Of a stretch of DNA of 64,000 bases, positions 21,387 to 36,789 are shown piece by piece; position 1 is the first letter of the stretch, and every line of letters begins with the position of its first letter. The DNA comes from Gilliamella apis (GTDB lineage Bacteria > Pseudomonadota > Gammaproteobacteria > Enterobacterales > Orbaceae): the NCBI RefSeq assembly GCF_030758615.1, contig NZ_CP132381.1, positions 682,001-746,000 of the forward strand. The letters are read 5' to 3'. The notes under the pieces were generated by a model. That model did no database searches, had not been told where the DNA came from, and saw only the letters and a list, made by a program, of their open reading frames with translations. The translations under genes were made by a program, and so were the position numbers.

Positions 21387-21932
21387 ATGAGTGAAACACA
21401 ACAAAAACGCTGGTATGTGATCCAAGCTTATTCTGGCTATGAAGCACGTGTTGCACAATCATTACGTGAATATATTAAATTACATAATATGGAAGATTCT
21501 TTTGGGGAAGTTTTAGTACCAACCGAAGAAGTTGTTGAAATGAAAGGTGGACAGCGCCGTAAAAGCGAACGTAAATTTTTCCCAGGTTATGTTTTAGTTG
21601 AAATGATGATGAACGATGCAACTTGGCATTTAGTTAAAAGTGTACCAAGAACAATGGGATTCATTGGTGGGACATCAGATAGACCAGCGCCAATTAGCCA
21701 ACGTGAAGTTGATGCAATTATGAATCGTCTACAGCAAGTTGGTGATAAACCGCGTCCTAAAACATTATTTGAACCAGGTGAACTTGTTCGTGTTAACGAA
21801 GGTCCATTTGCTGACTTTAATGGTGTAGTTGAAGAAGTAGATTACGAAAAAAGTCGCTTAAAAGTGTCGGTTTCTATTTTTGGTCGTTCTACTCCAGTTG
21901 AACTTGATTTTAGCCAAGTAGAAAAAAGCTAA
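21387..21932 (+). CDS. nusG: Transcription termination/antitermination factor NusG
   Basis: 181-residue factor that binds RNA polymerase and Rho or ribosomal protein S10. The N-terminal NGN domain begins [20 protein letters not shown] and includes [10 protein letters not shown]. The C-terminal KOW domain has [34 protein letters not shown] sequence. In many bacteria rplKAJL and rpoBC follow. Here a terminator and a convergent ABC-F gene follow instead. Confidence 0.97.
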   Translation: MSETQQKRWYVIQAYSGYEARVAQSLREYIKLHNMEDSFGEVLVPTEEVVEMKGGQRRKSERKFFPGYVLVEMMMNDATWHLVKSVPRTMGFIGGTSDRPAPISQREVDAIMNRLQQVGDKPRPKTLFEPGELVRVNEGPFADFNGVVEEVDYEKSRLKVSVSIFGRSTPVELDFSQVEKS

Positions 21933-21965
21933 AAACTTAACTGTTTTACTGCACGATATTTATAG

Positions 21966-21996
21966 AAAAACACAGAGCATAAGCTCTGTGTTTTTT
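21966..21996. terminator. Terminator between nusG and yheS
   Basis: A long perfect stem (AAAAACACAGAGC / GCTCTGTGTTTTT, ATAA loop) with T run on the plus side and A run on the other. It serves both convergent genes. Confidence 0.92.
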
Positions 21997-22029
21997 GTTT
22001 TAAACAAATAAATTTTATTGGAGTTATGA

Positions 22030-23952
22030 TTACTCAGCTTCAAATTCTTCTAACTGTTGTTGTAAATCAAACCAACTTGACTCTGCTTTATCTAATTCTA
22101 TTTTTAAATTACTTTGATTGAGCAGCAATTGCGTCAGTTCTGTTTTTTTATCTGAACCGTAAAGATCGGGATCCGCTAATTGCTCTTCAATAATTTTTAA
22201 TTGATCATTTAATCGAGCAATAATTTTCTCTTCTTTTTGTAACTGCTTTTTAAGTGGCTGTAATTGTGCACGAGCCTCAGCATCTTTGCGTTTCTGCTCT
22301 TTACGTTCTTGCGCTGAAACTTTAGGTAAACTTTCCTTTTTTATTGGTTTATTTGTTTCTTCCGGTTGGTTTTCTGCTTTCTGTTCTTCCGTAAGCCATT
22401 TATGATAATCATCAAGATCACCATTAAAAGGTTCGACTTTATGATCATGAACTAAGTAAAACTCATCAGTAGTAGAACGCAATAAATGCCTATCATGCGA
22501 GACCACAACTAACGCCCCCTCAAAATCGATTAATGCTTCAGTCAAGGCTTGTCGCATATCTAAATCTAAGTGGTTTGTTGGTTCATCGAGCAACAGTAAA
22601 TTTGGTTTTTGCCAAACAATTAACGCTAAAACTAATCGAGCCTTTTCACCACCAGAGAATGTTTTTACTGGTTCACTAACTTTATCACCATGAAAATCAA
22701 AACCTCCCAAATAATTACGTAATTCTTGTTCGGTATTTTTCGGCTCCGCAAGTTGTTTTAAATGCCATAAAGCTGATTCATCTGCCCGTAAATATTCTAA
22801 TTGGTGTTGAGCAAAATAGCCAAGTTGTACCCCTTTAGCTAAGCTAACCTGACCTTGCATTGGCAGTAATTCACCTGCTAATAACTTGATGAGTGTTGAT
22901 TTACCAGCACCATTACGACCTAATAAACCTATGCGAGAACCTGGAACTAAATTAAGTTTAATCTGTTCTAATACAATTTTATCACCATAGCCGGCAACGA
23001 TATTTTCCATCGTTAATAAAGGACTTGGTAAGAATTCAGATTGTCTAAATTTAAAGTGAAATGGATTATCAACATGTGCTGGTGCAATTAATTCCATTCT
23101 TTCTAACATTTTTATTCGGCTTTGAGCTTGTTTAGCTTTAGTTGCTTTAGCCCTAAAACGATCAATATAGCTTTGTAAATGTGCAACTTTAAGTTGCTGG
23201 CTTTCATACATTGATTGTTGCTGAGCCAGTTTTGCTGAGCGTTGTGTCTCAAATGATGAATAATTACCGGTATACTCAAATAGTTTTTTTTGTTCAATGT
23301 GAATAATTTTATTAACCAATGGATCTAAGAAATCACGGTCATGTGAAATTAAAATAAGTGTACCTTGATAATTACTTAACCATTTTTCTAACCACATCAC
23401 AGCATCTAAATCAAGATGGTTGGTTGGTTCATCAAGAAGAAGTAAATCAGAACGGCACATTAACGCTTGCGCTAGATTAAGTCGCATACGCCAACCACCA
23501 GAGTAGGATTTAACCGGTAATGTTAATTGTTCATTGGAAAAACCTAAACCATGCAGTAACGTTGCCGCTCGAGAGCGGATAGTCCACGCATCAATGTTAT
23601 CAAGTTTTTCATGAATAAGCGCAATTTGCTCACCATTATTTTTTTCGTAAGCAATCTCTAAATCTTGTTCTAATTTTCGAAACTCACGATCACCATCAAT
23701 AACATATTCGATAGCGGCTGTATCTAATGCTGGTGTTTCTTGATTTACCCATGCTAATTGCCATTGAGCAGGAATAGAAACACTACCGGCATCAGTTTGA
23801 ATTTCACCTTTAATTAATGAAAAAAGTGTGGACTTACCACAGCCATTTTTACCGACTAATCCAACTTTCTGTTTAGGATTTATTGTTGCTGATGCATTAT
23901 CTAAAAGTAGATTAATGCCTCTACGAATTTGGATAGAATCAAACACTATCAT
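22030..23952 (-). CDS. yheS: ABC-F ATPase, YheS-like
   Basis: 640-residue soluble protein with two ABC ATPase domains (Walker A GLVGKNGCGKST and GLLGRNGAGKST, signatures SGGWR and SGGEKARL, Walker B LLLDEPTNHLDLD twice), an intervening linker rich in Lys and Gln, and a charged coiled-coil C-terminal extension. No membrane segments, as expected for ABC-F factors, which act on ribosomes (YheS in E. coli helps resolve stalled translation). Length agrees with E. coli YheS (637 aa). AGGTGA precedes the start. Confidence 0.92.
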   Translation of the reverse strand: MIVFDSIQIRRGINLLLDNASATINPKQKVGLVGKNGCGKSTLFSLIKGEIQTDAGSVSIPAQWQLAWVNQETPALDTAAIEYVIDGDREFRKLEQDLEIAYEKNNGEQIALIHEKLDNIDAWTIRSRAATLLHGLGFSNEQLTLPVKSYSGGWRMRLNLAQALMCRSDLLLLDEPTNHLDLDAVMWLEKWLSNYQGTLILISHDRDFLDPLVNKIIHIEQKKLFEYTGNYSSFETQRSAKLAQQQSMYESQQLKVAHLQSYIDRFRAKATKAKQAQSRIKMLERMELIAPAHVDNPFHFKFRQSEFLPSPLLTMENIVAGYGDKIVLEQIKLNLVPGSRIGLLGRNGAGKSTLIKLLAGELLPMQGQVSLAKGVQLGYFAQHQLEYLRADESALWHLKQLAEPKNTEQELRNYLGGFDFHGDKVSEPVKTFSGGEKARLVLALIVWQKPNLLLLDEPTNHLDLDMRQALTEALIDFEGALVVVSHDRHLLRSTTDEFYLVHDHKVEPFNGDLDDYHKWLTEEQKAENQPEETNKPIKKESLPKVSAQERKEQKRKDAEARAQLQPLKKQLQKEEKIIARLNDQLKIIEEQLADPDLYGSDKKTELTQLLLNQSNLKIELDKAESSWFDLQQQLEEFEAE

Positions 23953-24177
23953 GACGGAGTCACCTATGATTCAATATAAAATGTGTTATGCTAACAAAAA
24001 ATAAAGCGTATGCAAAATCATAATAGGAAATTTAACATGGTAATGAATTCTTATTGCCTAAATTTGAAAAGTTATTGTTAATAAACTGTCAATTTGATGA
24101 TATTGTTAAGAAAGCCTGAGAGATTGAATACGTTAGATTGTGAGGCTGAATCAAAACTATTGTAAGTTTTGTAATTT

Positions 24178-24355
24178 ATGACGGTAATTGTTATTGTTGG
24201 CAGTTTGGGCAATAAAGCTGAAACCATTTATCCTTATGGTATTAATGCCATGTTCAGTATTTTAAGTAAAGTTGCGACTTTGGCGGAAGTATTAGAAGCA
24301 ACAAAGGCAAAAGAATATTGCCTTAACACTTAAATTAGTCCGTAACCTTAAATAG
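24178..24355 (+). pseudogene. Remnant of a glycerate 2-kinase C-terminus
   Basis: A 51-codon frame reads VIVGSLGNKAETIYPYGINA and MFSILSKVATLAEVLE, which resembles the C-terminal end of GarK/GlxK-type glycerate kinases (SLGDGAE-x-Y-x(2)-GIDAIFSI and a following AL repeat). A frame change near 24310 would continue as KNIALTLKLVRN, like the family's final helix. There is no upstream kinase body, so only the tail of a decayed gene is left in the 450-base gap between yheS and the OPT gene. Confidence 0.5.
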
Positions 24356-24360
24356 TCATA

Positions 24361-24390
24361 AATACCCTTTATCAGTATTCTGATAAAGGG
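24361..24390 (-). terminator. Terminator of the OPT transporter
   Basis: Perfect 11-base-pair stem CCCTTTATCAG / CTGATAAAGGG with TATT loop, 14 bases after the stop on the minus strand, followed by a modest T-rich tract. Confidence 0.8.
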
Positions 24391-24403
24391 CATCATAATT
24401 ATA

Positions 24404-26407
24404 TTATCGTTTAAGTGCTGACAAAGATCTGCGAATAATAAGACAACAGATCGTAATGAAAACAAATAATCCTAAATATTGAGACACATCGCCTAAGTCA
24501 GGGAATATTGCCAGAGGTGCATCTCCACCACCATTAGTGACGCTAATGACAATCACAATGGCAAGTATAACACCAACTAAACTTTCACCGACGATTAAGC
24601 CTGATGCAATTAAAGACGCTTTACGATCTACTTTTTTGAACTCACTTTCTGGATCTAAATTTAGTTTTTGTGCTTTTGCATATGCCTGACGTTTTACTAT
24701 CCATGATAATAATGAACCAGTAAATATAGCCAATGTAATACTTGGTGGTAAGTAAATACCTAATCCGATAGCTAAAGCAGGTAGACGGAATTTAGTTTTC
24801 TTTTTGGCTAAAATTAGGTCAATGATGATAACTGTTGCGCCTACAGCTAAACCTATCAAGATCATTGTCCAATCTAGATTATGAGAAAAAATTCCTTTAG
24901 CAATGGTTGTCATCAAAGTTGCTTGAGGCGCGGCTAATACTTGGGTAGGATCCATATTTGTACGAGGAACCGCACCAGTAAAACCATAAGCGTTATAGAG
25001 TATTTCAAGAATAGGGGCAATGACAATAGCACCGACAACACAACCAATTAAAAGGGCTACTTGTTGTCGCCATGGCGTGGCATGAACTAAATAACCTGTT
25101 TTCAAATCTTGTAAATTATCATTTGAAATACATGCAATTGATAGCACAACACTAGTTGTAAATAGGGCTAATGCAGTGATAAAGTCAGTTCCTTCGACAG
25201 AGGATAACATACCGTGTGTTTCACTTAAGCCAAGTAATATTAGTGAAATAGCTATAGCGGCAACAATGGCAATACCTGATATAGGACTGGCTGAAGAACC
25301 AACTAAACCAGCCATATAACCACAGGCAGCTGCAACTAAAAATCCCATAATAAATGCAAATAAAACAGCACAAATTACTAGTAACCAAGCAATACCAGTT
25401 GATAAACCACTATCAGAAATAAAAGAGTGAAAGGTTGCAACTAAGATAATTAGCATGCCAGCCATAATGATAAAAATTGTTTTTGGTGACAAGTCTCTAT
25501 CTGTTCGCTCAATATCATTTACAGAAATATCAGAGCGAAGTGTTTTTAACGATGTTTTTAAACCCTCAATAACCGGTTTGATTAAAGTCAGTAATGTCCA
25601 GACTGCGGCAATTGCTATGGTACCTGCACCGATAAAACGAATATCTGTGGCCCACATTCCCATTGCGATTTTAGATAAAGGTTGCGAGGTATCATAATCT
25701 GTTAGGGCACTTAGGATTGGAATACCAAATCCCCAAGCTATAATGGTTCCGATTAATACCGCAATTCCTGAAATAATACCAATTAGGTAGCCAGCGCTGA
25801 GTAATGCTAATGAAAATCCCATTGGGATCTGAAATATCGATTTACCACCTGTAAACCAATAAGCAGTGCTATCAGACAATAAACGAAATCCATTAGTAAA
25901 TAAGCTCACTATAGAGGCGATAATACCGCCAAATACGATATCCTTTAATCCATCATTTGCTTCTTTATCGTCAGTTTTCGAACCAGCTTTTAATATTTCA
26001 GCCGCAGCGACACCTTCTGGATAAGGTAAATCACTTTTTACTACCATAACATGACGTAATGGAATAGAAAATAATACCCCTAACATGCCACCAGCAGCGC
26101 AAACCGCAAAGGTTAACCAGAAAGGAAAATTACTCCAATATCCCATCATTAATAAACCTGGCATAACGAAAATAACAGATGATAAAGTTCCAGCAGCGGA
26201 AGCTTGAGTTTGCACCATATTATTTTCTAAAATTGTCGATCCTGAAAATAATCGTAAAATAGCCATGGAAATGACGGCGGCAGGAATGGCTGATGAAAAA
26301 GTTAATCCGACTTTCAAACCTAAATAGACATTGGAGGCTGTAAAGACGATAGTAATTAAAGCACCAAGAATGGTACCGCGTAGTGTAAGTTCTCGTAAAT
26401 TATTCAT
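24404..26407 (-). CDS. OPT-family oligopeptide transporter
   Basis: 667-residue inner-membrane transporter with about 14-16 hydrophobic segments. The N-terminus LRELTLRGTILGALITIVFT and the segment SDLPYPEGVAAAEILKAG are hallmarks of bacterial OPT proteins, which take up small peptides or metal chelates by proton symport. No periplasmic binding partner is next to it. Monocistronic between a kinase relic and mazG. The exact substrate is unknown. Confidence 0.9.
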   Translation of the reverse strand: MNNLRELTLRGTILGALITIVFTASNVYLGLKVGLTFSSAIPAAVISMAILRLFSGSTILENNMVQTQASAAGTLSSVIFVMPGLLMMGYWSNFPFWLTFAVCAAGGMLGVLFSIPLRHVMVVKSDLPYPEGVAAAEILKAGSKTDDKEANDGLKDIVFGGIIASIVSLFTNGFRLLSDSTAYWFTGGKSIFQIPMGFSLALLSAGYLIGIISGIAVLIGTIIAWGFGIPILSALTDYDTSQPLSKIAMGMWATDIRFIGAGTIAIAAVWTLLTLIKPVIEGLKTSLKTLRSDISVNDIERTDRDLSPKTIFIIMAGMLIILVATFHSFISDSGLSTGIAWLLVICAVLFAFIMGFLVAAACGYMAGLVGSSASPISGIAIVAAIAISLILLGLSETHGMLSSVEGTDFITALALFTTSVVLSIACISNDNLQDLKTGYLVHATPWRQQVALLIGCVVGAIVIAPILEILYNAYGFTGAVPRTNMDPTQVLAAPQATLMTTIAKGIFSHNLDWTMILIGLAVGATVIIIDLILAKKKTKFRLPALAIGLGIYLPPSITLAIFTGSLLSWIVKRQAYAKAQKLNLDPESEFKKVDRKASLIASGLIVGESLVGVILAIVIVISVTNGGGDAPLAIFPDLGDVSQYLGLFVFITICCLIIRRSLSALKR

Positions 26408-26643
26408 ACTACCTATATATTAAAGTTAAATTGATAGCCTGTTATTATATACTTAATTATGCTTTATCTGCCATAAAATCTACGATTAAGCTCAGATTTA
26501 GCTTCTTTTCATCGGTTTATTCACTGCAAGCTACTTTTATTTTAAACATTAAAATTTAAGCAAAATATCCATATTAAAGATTAGTAACTGAATAATTATG
26601 CTATGCTGGTTATATTCTTAATCATTAATCAATTGTGAGAAAA

Positions 26644-27441
26644 ATGTTAAGCGAATTAAAACGATTGCAGGATATTACTAAAAAGTTGCGCAACCCTATT
26701 GATGGTTGTGAATGGGACAGCAAACAAACTTTTGACTCGTTAAAATCCTATACTTTAGAAGAGACCTATGAAGTCTTAGATGCAATTGATAGACAAGATA
26801 TGGTTGAACTTAAAAGTGAACTGGGTGACCTACTGTTTCAGATTGTGTTTTATGCGGATTTAGCCAACGAACAGGGTTTGTTTAATTTTGATGATATTTG
26901 TCAATCAGTGGCTGATAAATTGATAAGCCGTCATCCGCATATTTTTTCAAATAATACGAGTAAACCAAATTGGGAACAGCTTAAACAACAAGAACGTGAT
27001 AAGCGTGCGCAATATTCGCTGTTAGATGATATTCCCAACGCTATTCCAGCATTAATGAAGGCTGAAAAAATCCAAAAACGTTGTGCGTCAGTTGGATTTG
27101 ATTGGACTGAACTACAACCAGTTATAGCTAAAGTTAAAGAAGAACTTAATGAAGTTGAACAAGAATTAGCACAATCAACTATTGAGCAATCAAAAGTTGC
27201 AGAAGAAATGGGCGATCTGTTGTTTGCTACCGTCAATTTGGCAAGACATCTAAAAGTTAAATCAGAGTTATGCTTACAAAATGCTAATAACAAGTTTATT
27301 AGGCGATTTAAACAAGTTGAATTGTTACTAAAGCAAAAAAATCGCAATTTAGTTGATGCAACACTTGAAGAAATGGAAGATGCATGGCAAATTGTCAAGC
27401 AAACAGAAAAATCAACTAGCGAAGTAAATAAAAATGACTGA
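26644..27441 (+). CDS. mazG: Nucleoside triphosphate pyrophosphohydrolase
   Basis: 265-residue cytoplasmic enzyme that hydrolyses (d)NTPs to monophosphates and pyrophosphate, a house-cleaning and stress factor. Tandem MazG domains are seen: GCEWDSKQTFDSLKSYTLEE with EELGDLLFQ-like ELGDLLFQIVFYA, and a second EEMGDLLFATVNLARHL. ATG 26644 follows a weak GAG-containing site. A GTG three codons earlier is possible. It overlaps the next gene by eight bases. Confidence 0.95.
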   Translation: MLSELKRLQDITKKLRNPIDGCEWDSKQTFDSLKSYTLEETYEVLDAIDRQDMVELKSELGDLLFQIVFYADLANEQGLFNFDDICQSVADKLISRHPHIFSNNTSKPNWEQLKQQERDKRAQYSLLDDIPNAIPALMKAEKIQKRCASVGFDWTELQPVIAKVKEELNEVEQELAQSTIEQSKVAEEMGDLLFATVNLARHLKVKSELCLQNANNKFIRRFKQVELLLKQKNRNLVDATLEEMEDAWQIVKQTEKSTSEVNKND

Positions 27442-27874
27442 ACAAAAAAATGAATTATATCAAGAAATAGAAGCTTGGTCTCAAAATGCTATTTTACATA
27501 GCCCAACTTGGAGTATTAATCAATTAGATTACTCGGAAAAGAGTATTACTGTTGTTGAAATGATTATTGGTGAAATGGCAGATAAAAGCTTTGGTCTTCC
27601 TGAAGAACAACTCAATATGATTTCACAAGAATATGGCTGTTATTTATTATTAACTGCACATAAATTATATGGTGGTCAGTTTTATTGGAATCAAGAATTA
27701 GAACAACCAATGTTAATTTGCTGTGAACCCGATTCGACCATAGCATTATTAACATGGAATAAAGTAAAAGGGCGTTTATTAGGCGATAAAACTGATCATA
27801 TCGCTTATTTTCTAGATGAATTTGGCAAAGCAGTTTTCCAACCAGAAAAAGGTACCAATTTAGTTTATCTATAA
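27434..27874 (+). CDS. Uncharacterised 146-residue protein coupled to mazG
   Basis: I do not recognise a family. The protein is acidic, soluble and without signal peptide or membrane segment. Features are an aromatic stretch LLLTAHKLYGGQFYWNQELEQ, a Cys-Cys pair in MLICCEPDS, and a C-terminal GKAVFQPEKGTNLVYL. It overlaps mazG by eight bases (ATG inside the last codons of mazG), so it is translationally coupled and probably co-regulated with it. Confidence 0.7.
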   Translation: MTEQKNELYQEIEAWSQNAILHSPTWSINQLDYSEKSITVVEMIIGEMADKSFGLPEEQLNMISQEYGCYLLLTAHKLYGGQFYWNQELEQPMLICCEPDSTIALLTWNKVKGRLLGDKTDHIAYFLDEFGKAVFQPEKGTNLVYL

Positions 27875-27964
27875 ATCATATTTGCAATAAATATAATTAA
27901 AAAAAAGTTGCTAAACAGATAAGTTTTCCAACTTTAATAAATTTTGTTAAAAGGAGTTCTAAGT

Positions 27965-28657
27965 ATGAACTATACACTTTATATTGGTAATAAAAACTAC
28001 TCAACATGGTCTATGCGACCTTGGGTTGTATTGAAATATTTTGATATTCCTTTTAATGAAAAGCTAATTAAATTTGATAGTTTTGCTGATGATTCTTTGT
28101 TTAAAAGAACGATGCTCTCAGTTTCAAAATATGGCACGGTACCAATTCTGATTGATGATGATCTGGTAATAAGTGATTCTTTAGCTATTTGTGAATATTT
28201 GGCTGAAAAGCACAATGATTTAGCATTATGGCCGACTGATAGCAAAAAGAGGGCAATTGCACGAAGTTTAGTGGCAAAGATGCATTCTGGATTTCAAGCT
28301 ATTCGACATTATTTGCCAATGAATATTGAAGCAGAATTACCGGAAATAGGACAAATAATTTTACGAGATCATCAAGATGTAAAAAATGAAATCATGTTTT
28401 TAGATGAGTTATTATCTTCGTTATTAACTTCAAAAAATTCAGATGGTGACTATTTGTTTGGTAATTTTAGTATAGCCGATGGATTTTATGCCCCTTTATG
28501 TCTAAGACTAAAAAATTATCATATAGCAACAAGTTCAGTTCTCAGCGATTATATTGATACTATTTGTAACACTAAAGGTGTGAAAGATTGGATAGCAGAT
28601 GCATTGCAAGAACAATCTTTTGTAGCCATGGATGAACCTTATCGTATACACAGATAA
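27965..28657 (+). CDS. Glutathione S-transferase family protein
   Basis: 230 residues. An N-terminal thioredoxin-fold domain begins YIGNKNYSTWSMRPWVVLKY, and TVPILIDDDLVISDSLAICEYLAE holds the cis-proline and the glutathione-gamma-glutamyl binding ES/DS motif. A helical C-terminal domain follows. The N-Y-S-x-W-S-x-R-P-W start is the pattern of a bacterial GST subgroup, with serine as the likely catalytic residue. AAGGAG lies eight bases before ATG 27965. Substrate unknown. Confidence 0.85.
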   Translation: MNYTLYIGNKNYSTWSMRPWVVLKYFDIPFNEKLIKFDSFADDSLFKRTMLSVSKYGTVPILIDDDLVISDSLAICEYLAEKHNDLALWPTDSKKRAIARSLVAKMHSGFQAIRHYLPMNIEAELPEIGQIILRDHQDVKNEIMFLDELLSSLLTSKNSDGDYLFGNFSIADGFYAPLCLRLKNYHIATSSVLSDYIDTICNTKGVKDWIADALQEQSFVAMDEPYRIHR

Positions 28658-28678
28658 TTAAGCATTGCTGGAAATAAT

Positions 28679-29209
28679 ATGAAAATACCATCCCATCTAA
28701 CTCAATATGCTATGGACATTATCGAAGATGAGTCCAATGGGGTAACATCTTTTTCTCTTCAGTCATCAACTAAAGAGCAATGGTTTGACATCTATTATTA
28801 TGGTGAATTAGAAAATGGTGATATTACAGGGGTAGAACCGTCTTTCGCAAATATTAAAATTGTTGCAAAATCTACTAACAGTAAAGAAGAAATATTACTA
28901 TTTGATGAAACTGAACATGGTTATAACGCAATGTTTTGTGATAGTCATTCTGATGAAGAAAAAGCGAATAGATTACTTGAAAAATTTAATGTTCCATCGT
29001 CAAAAATAAAATTAACAATTGGTTATAGTATTGACTATGATTCAGAAAAAGAACTTTATGAGTTTGATGAACAAGGTAATGTAATATTGCTTGATGGGCG
29101 AAAAATAGCTTGGCAACAACTACTTTGTGACGGCATTGACTGGTTATCAATTATATTAATTGACGAAACTGGCAATGAACAAGTGATAGTGGATGCAGAG
29201 CTGTCTTAA
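28679..29209 (+). CDS. Uncharacterised acidic 176-residue protein
   Basis: No family recognised. Strongly acidic (many Asp and Glu), no signal peptide, predicted mostly beta, with a repeated theme of short hydrophobic strands (SFSLQSS, WFDIYYYG, KLTIGYSID, WLSIILIDETG). It follows the transferase gene by 21 bases and ends before a strong bidirectional terminator, so it is likely the last gene of the GST transcript. Such composition is common in small immunity or regulatory proteins but nothing here proves that. Confidence 0.65.
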   Translation: MKIPSHLTQYAMDIIEDESNGVTSFSLQSSTKEQWFDIYYYGELENGDITGVEPSFANIKIVAKSTNSKEEILLFDETEHGYNAMFCDSHSDEEKANRLLEKFNVPSSKIKLTIGYSIDYDSEKELYEFDEQGNVILLDGRKIAWQQLLCDGIDWLSIILIDETGNEQVIVDAELS

Positions 29210-29270
29210 CAGTGATATCTATTTTATTGTCGAAACTGAACTATCACTGAAATAAATTTCTTTGCCATTA

Positions 29271-29298
29271 AAAAACCCGCTTGTATTGAAGCGGGTTT
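29271..29298. terminator. Bidirectional terminator beside gltD
   Basis: Stem AAACCCGCTT / AAGCGGGTTT with six-base loop. A run of T follows on the minus strand, ending gltBD, and a T-rich tract on the plus strand. Confidence 0.88.
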
Positions 29299-29322
29299 GA
29301 TTTTTTAAACAATGATTAGTGA

Positions 29323-35207
<5,885 letters not shown>

Positions 35208-35601
35208 ATCATTGCCTCAAATTCATCGTTATTATTTTTTGTGAAGGTATAGGCATTAATCCCATATTAGGTGTGAAGGTAATTAAAAATAAGTTTTAGG
35301 TCAAATAAATATTATTTATAAGTCAATATTTTAATCACTTAACACATATATATTAATGAAGCTTATATCTTGTGTTAAATAATTGTTTTTATTGATTTTA
35401 AATTTTTTTTAAGATTAAAGTTCTTTAATTTAAAAATTTTTTCATAATAAGAATTAATATCTGATTAAAAAAAGTTTGAGGAAAGGGGTTTTTTAGCTAT
35501 AAAAATTGACTATATTTGCTGATTTTTCCAAAATCAGGGAGTTATAATCACCAGATTTATGCTGTTATAATAGATTATCGATTATTGCTTATAGATGAAA
35601 T
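35208..35601. other. 394-base divergent spacer between gltB and yhiN
   Basis: Very AT-rich. It should hold the gltB promoter (minus) and the yhiN promoter (plus), but no boxes stand out clearly. Two items can be pointed to: a copy of the short dispersed repeat at 35475-35505, and a perfect hairpin CTGATTTT / AAAATCAG at 35519-35537, followed by GGGAG. TATAAT occurs at about 35541 and 35565. Confidence 0.4.
35475..35505 (+). repeat. Copy of a short dispersed repeat (TTTGAGGAAAGGGG core)
   Basis: A 21-base stretch here is identical to 55948-55968 apart from position, and a shorter version (GTTTGAGGAAAG) is at 47483-47494. Downstream bases (CTATAAAAATTG against TCTAAAATTGG) also agree partly, so the shared unit is longer than the core. 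Confidence 0.6.
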
Positions 35602-36789
35602 ATGCAAACTAAAATAACAATTATAGGTGCTGGCGCTGCAGGGCTTTTTTGTGCTGGTCTGTTGGGACAACAAGGTCATGATGTTACTGTCATTGATAAC
35701 GGTAAAAAATTAGGTCGTAAAATCTTAATGTCTGGTGGTGGTAAATGTAATTTTACCAATCTTAATGTCGAAGCAAATCATTATATTTCTGAAAATCGTC
35801 ACTTTTGTAAATCTGCTCTAAAACGGTTTAGCCAATGGGATTTTATCCAATTGGTTAATCAATATGGTATTGCCTATCATGAAAAAGATCATGGTCAGCT
35901 ATTTTGTGATAATTCAGCGCAAGATATTGTCGATATATTGGTCAAAGAGTGCCAAAAAGGACAAGTTAAATTTATGTTAAAAACACAACTTGAAGATGTT
36001 AATGAAGAGCAACAAGGATTTAAGTTATCTACTTCACAGGGTTGTGTTTATACTGATAAATTAATTGTGGCAACGGGTGGACAATCGATGCCTGCACTTG
36101 GTATGACCGCTATTGGTTATAAAATTGCTGAAAAATTTTCTATCCCAGTGGTGCCTGTAAAAGCAGGGCTAGTGCCGTTTACCTTACATAAACCTTTGTT
36201 AGCTGTATTATCGACGTTAGCAGGAATTGCGTTATCAGTTGAAGTATCGAATGAACGCATTAGTTTTAAAGAGAATCTATTATTTACCCATCGAGGATTA
36301 TCTGGACCAGCTATTTTACAAATATCCAGTTATTGGCAAGCAGGAGAAGCCATCACGATCAATTTATTGCCTGACTTTAACTTTGAGGATGATTTTAAAC
36401 CTCTGTTAGATAATAATCGTAATCAAAGTCTCAAAAATTGTTTAGCACAAATATTACCTAAGCGGTTAATTGAAGCATTAATACAACTAAATTTGATTGT
36501 TGATTTAACTGTTAAACAGTTAACACCTACTCAGCAACAAGCGCTGTATCAGACATTAACAACATGGAATGTAATACCAAATGGAACGGAAGGTTATCGT
36601 ACCGCAGAAGTAACTTTAGGCGGAGTGAGTTGCGATGCGTTATCTTCAAAAACCATGGTAGCACAAAAACAGCCTAATCTTTATTTTATTGGTGAGGTTG
36701 TTGATGTAGCTGGTTGGCTTGGTGGTTATAATTTCCAATGGGCTTGGAGCAGTGCATTTGCCTGCGCCCAAGCCTTGAGTCAAGTATAA
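35602..36789 (+). CDS. yhiN: FAD-dependent oxidoreductase, YhiN/HI0933 family
   Basis: 395-residue flavoprotein. The N-terminal dinucleotide motif is GAGAAGLFCAGLLGQQGHDVTV-like, followed by GRKILMSGGGKCNFTN, characteristic of the family, and a C-terminal GEVVDVAGWLGGYNFQWAWSSA that closes the FAD site. The physiological substrate is not established. Some relatives (BaiN) were proposed to act on bile acids. It is convergent with the sigma-54 activator gene, with their stop codons abutting (36789/36790). Confidence 0.9.
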   Translation: MQTKITIIGAGAAGLFCAGLLGQQGHDVTVIDNGKKLGRKILMSGGGKCNFTNLNVEANHYISENRHFCKSALKRFSQWDFIQLVNQYGIAYHEKDHGQLFCDNSAQDIVDILVKECQKGQVKFMLKTQLEDVNEEQQGFKLSTSQGCVYTDKLIVATGGQSMPALGMTAIGYKIAEKFSIPVVPVKAGLVPFTLHKPLLAVLSTLAGIALSVEVSNERISFKENLLFTHRGLSGPAILQISSYWQAGEAITINLLPDFNFEDDFKPLLDNNRNQSLKNCLAQILPKRLIEALIQLNLIVDLTVKQLTPTQQQALYQTLTTWNVIPNGTEGYRTAEVTLGGVSCDALSSKTMVAQKQPNLYFIGEVVDVAGWLGGYNFQWAWSSAFACAQALSQV

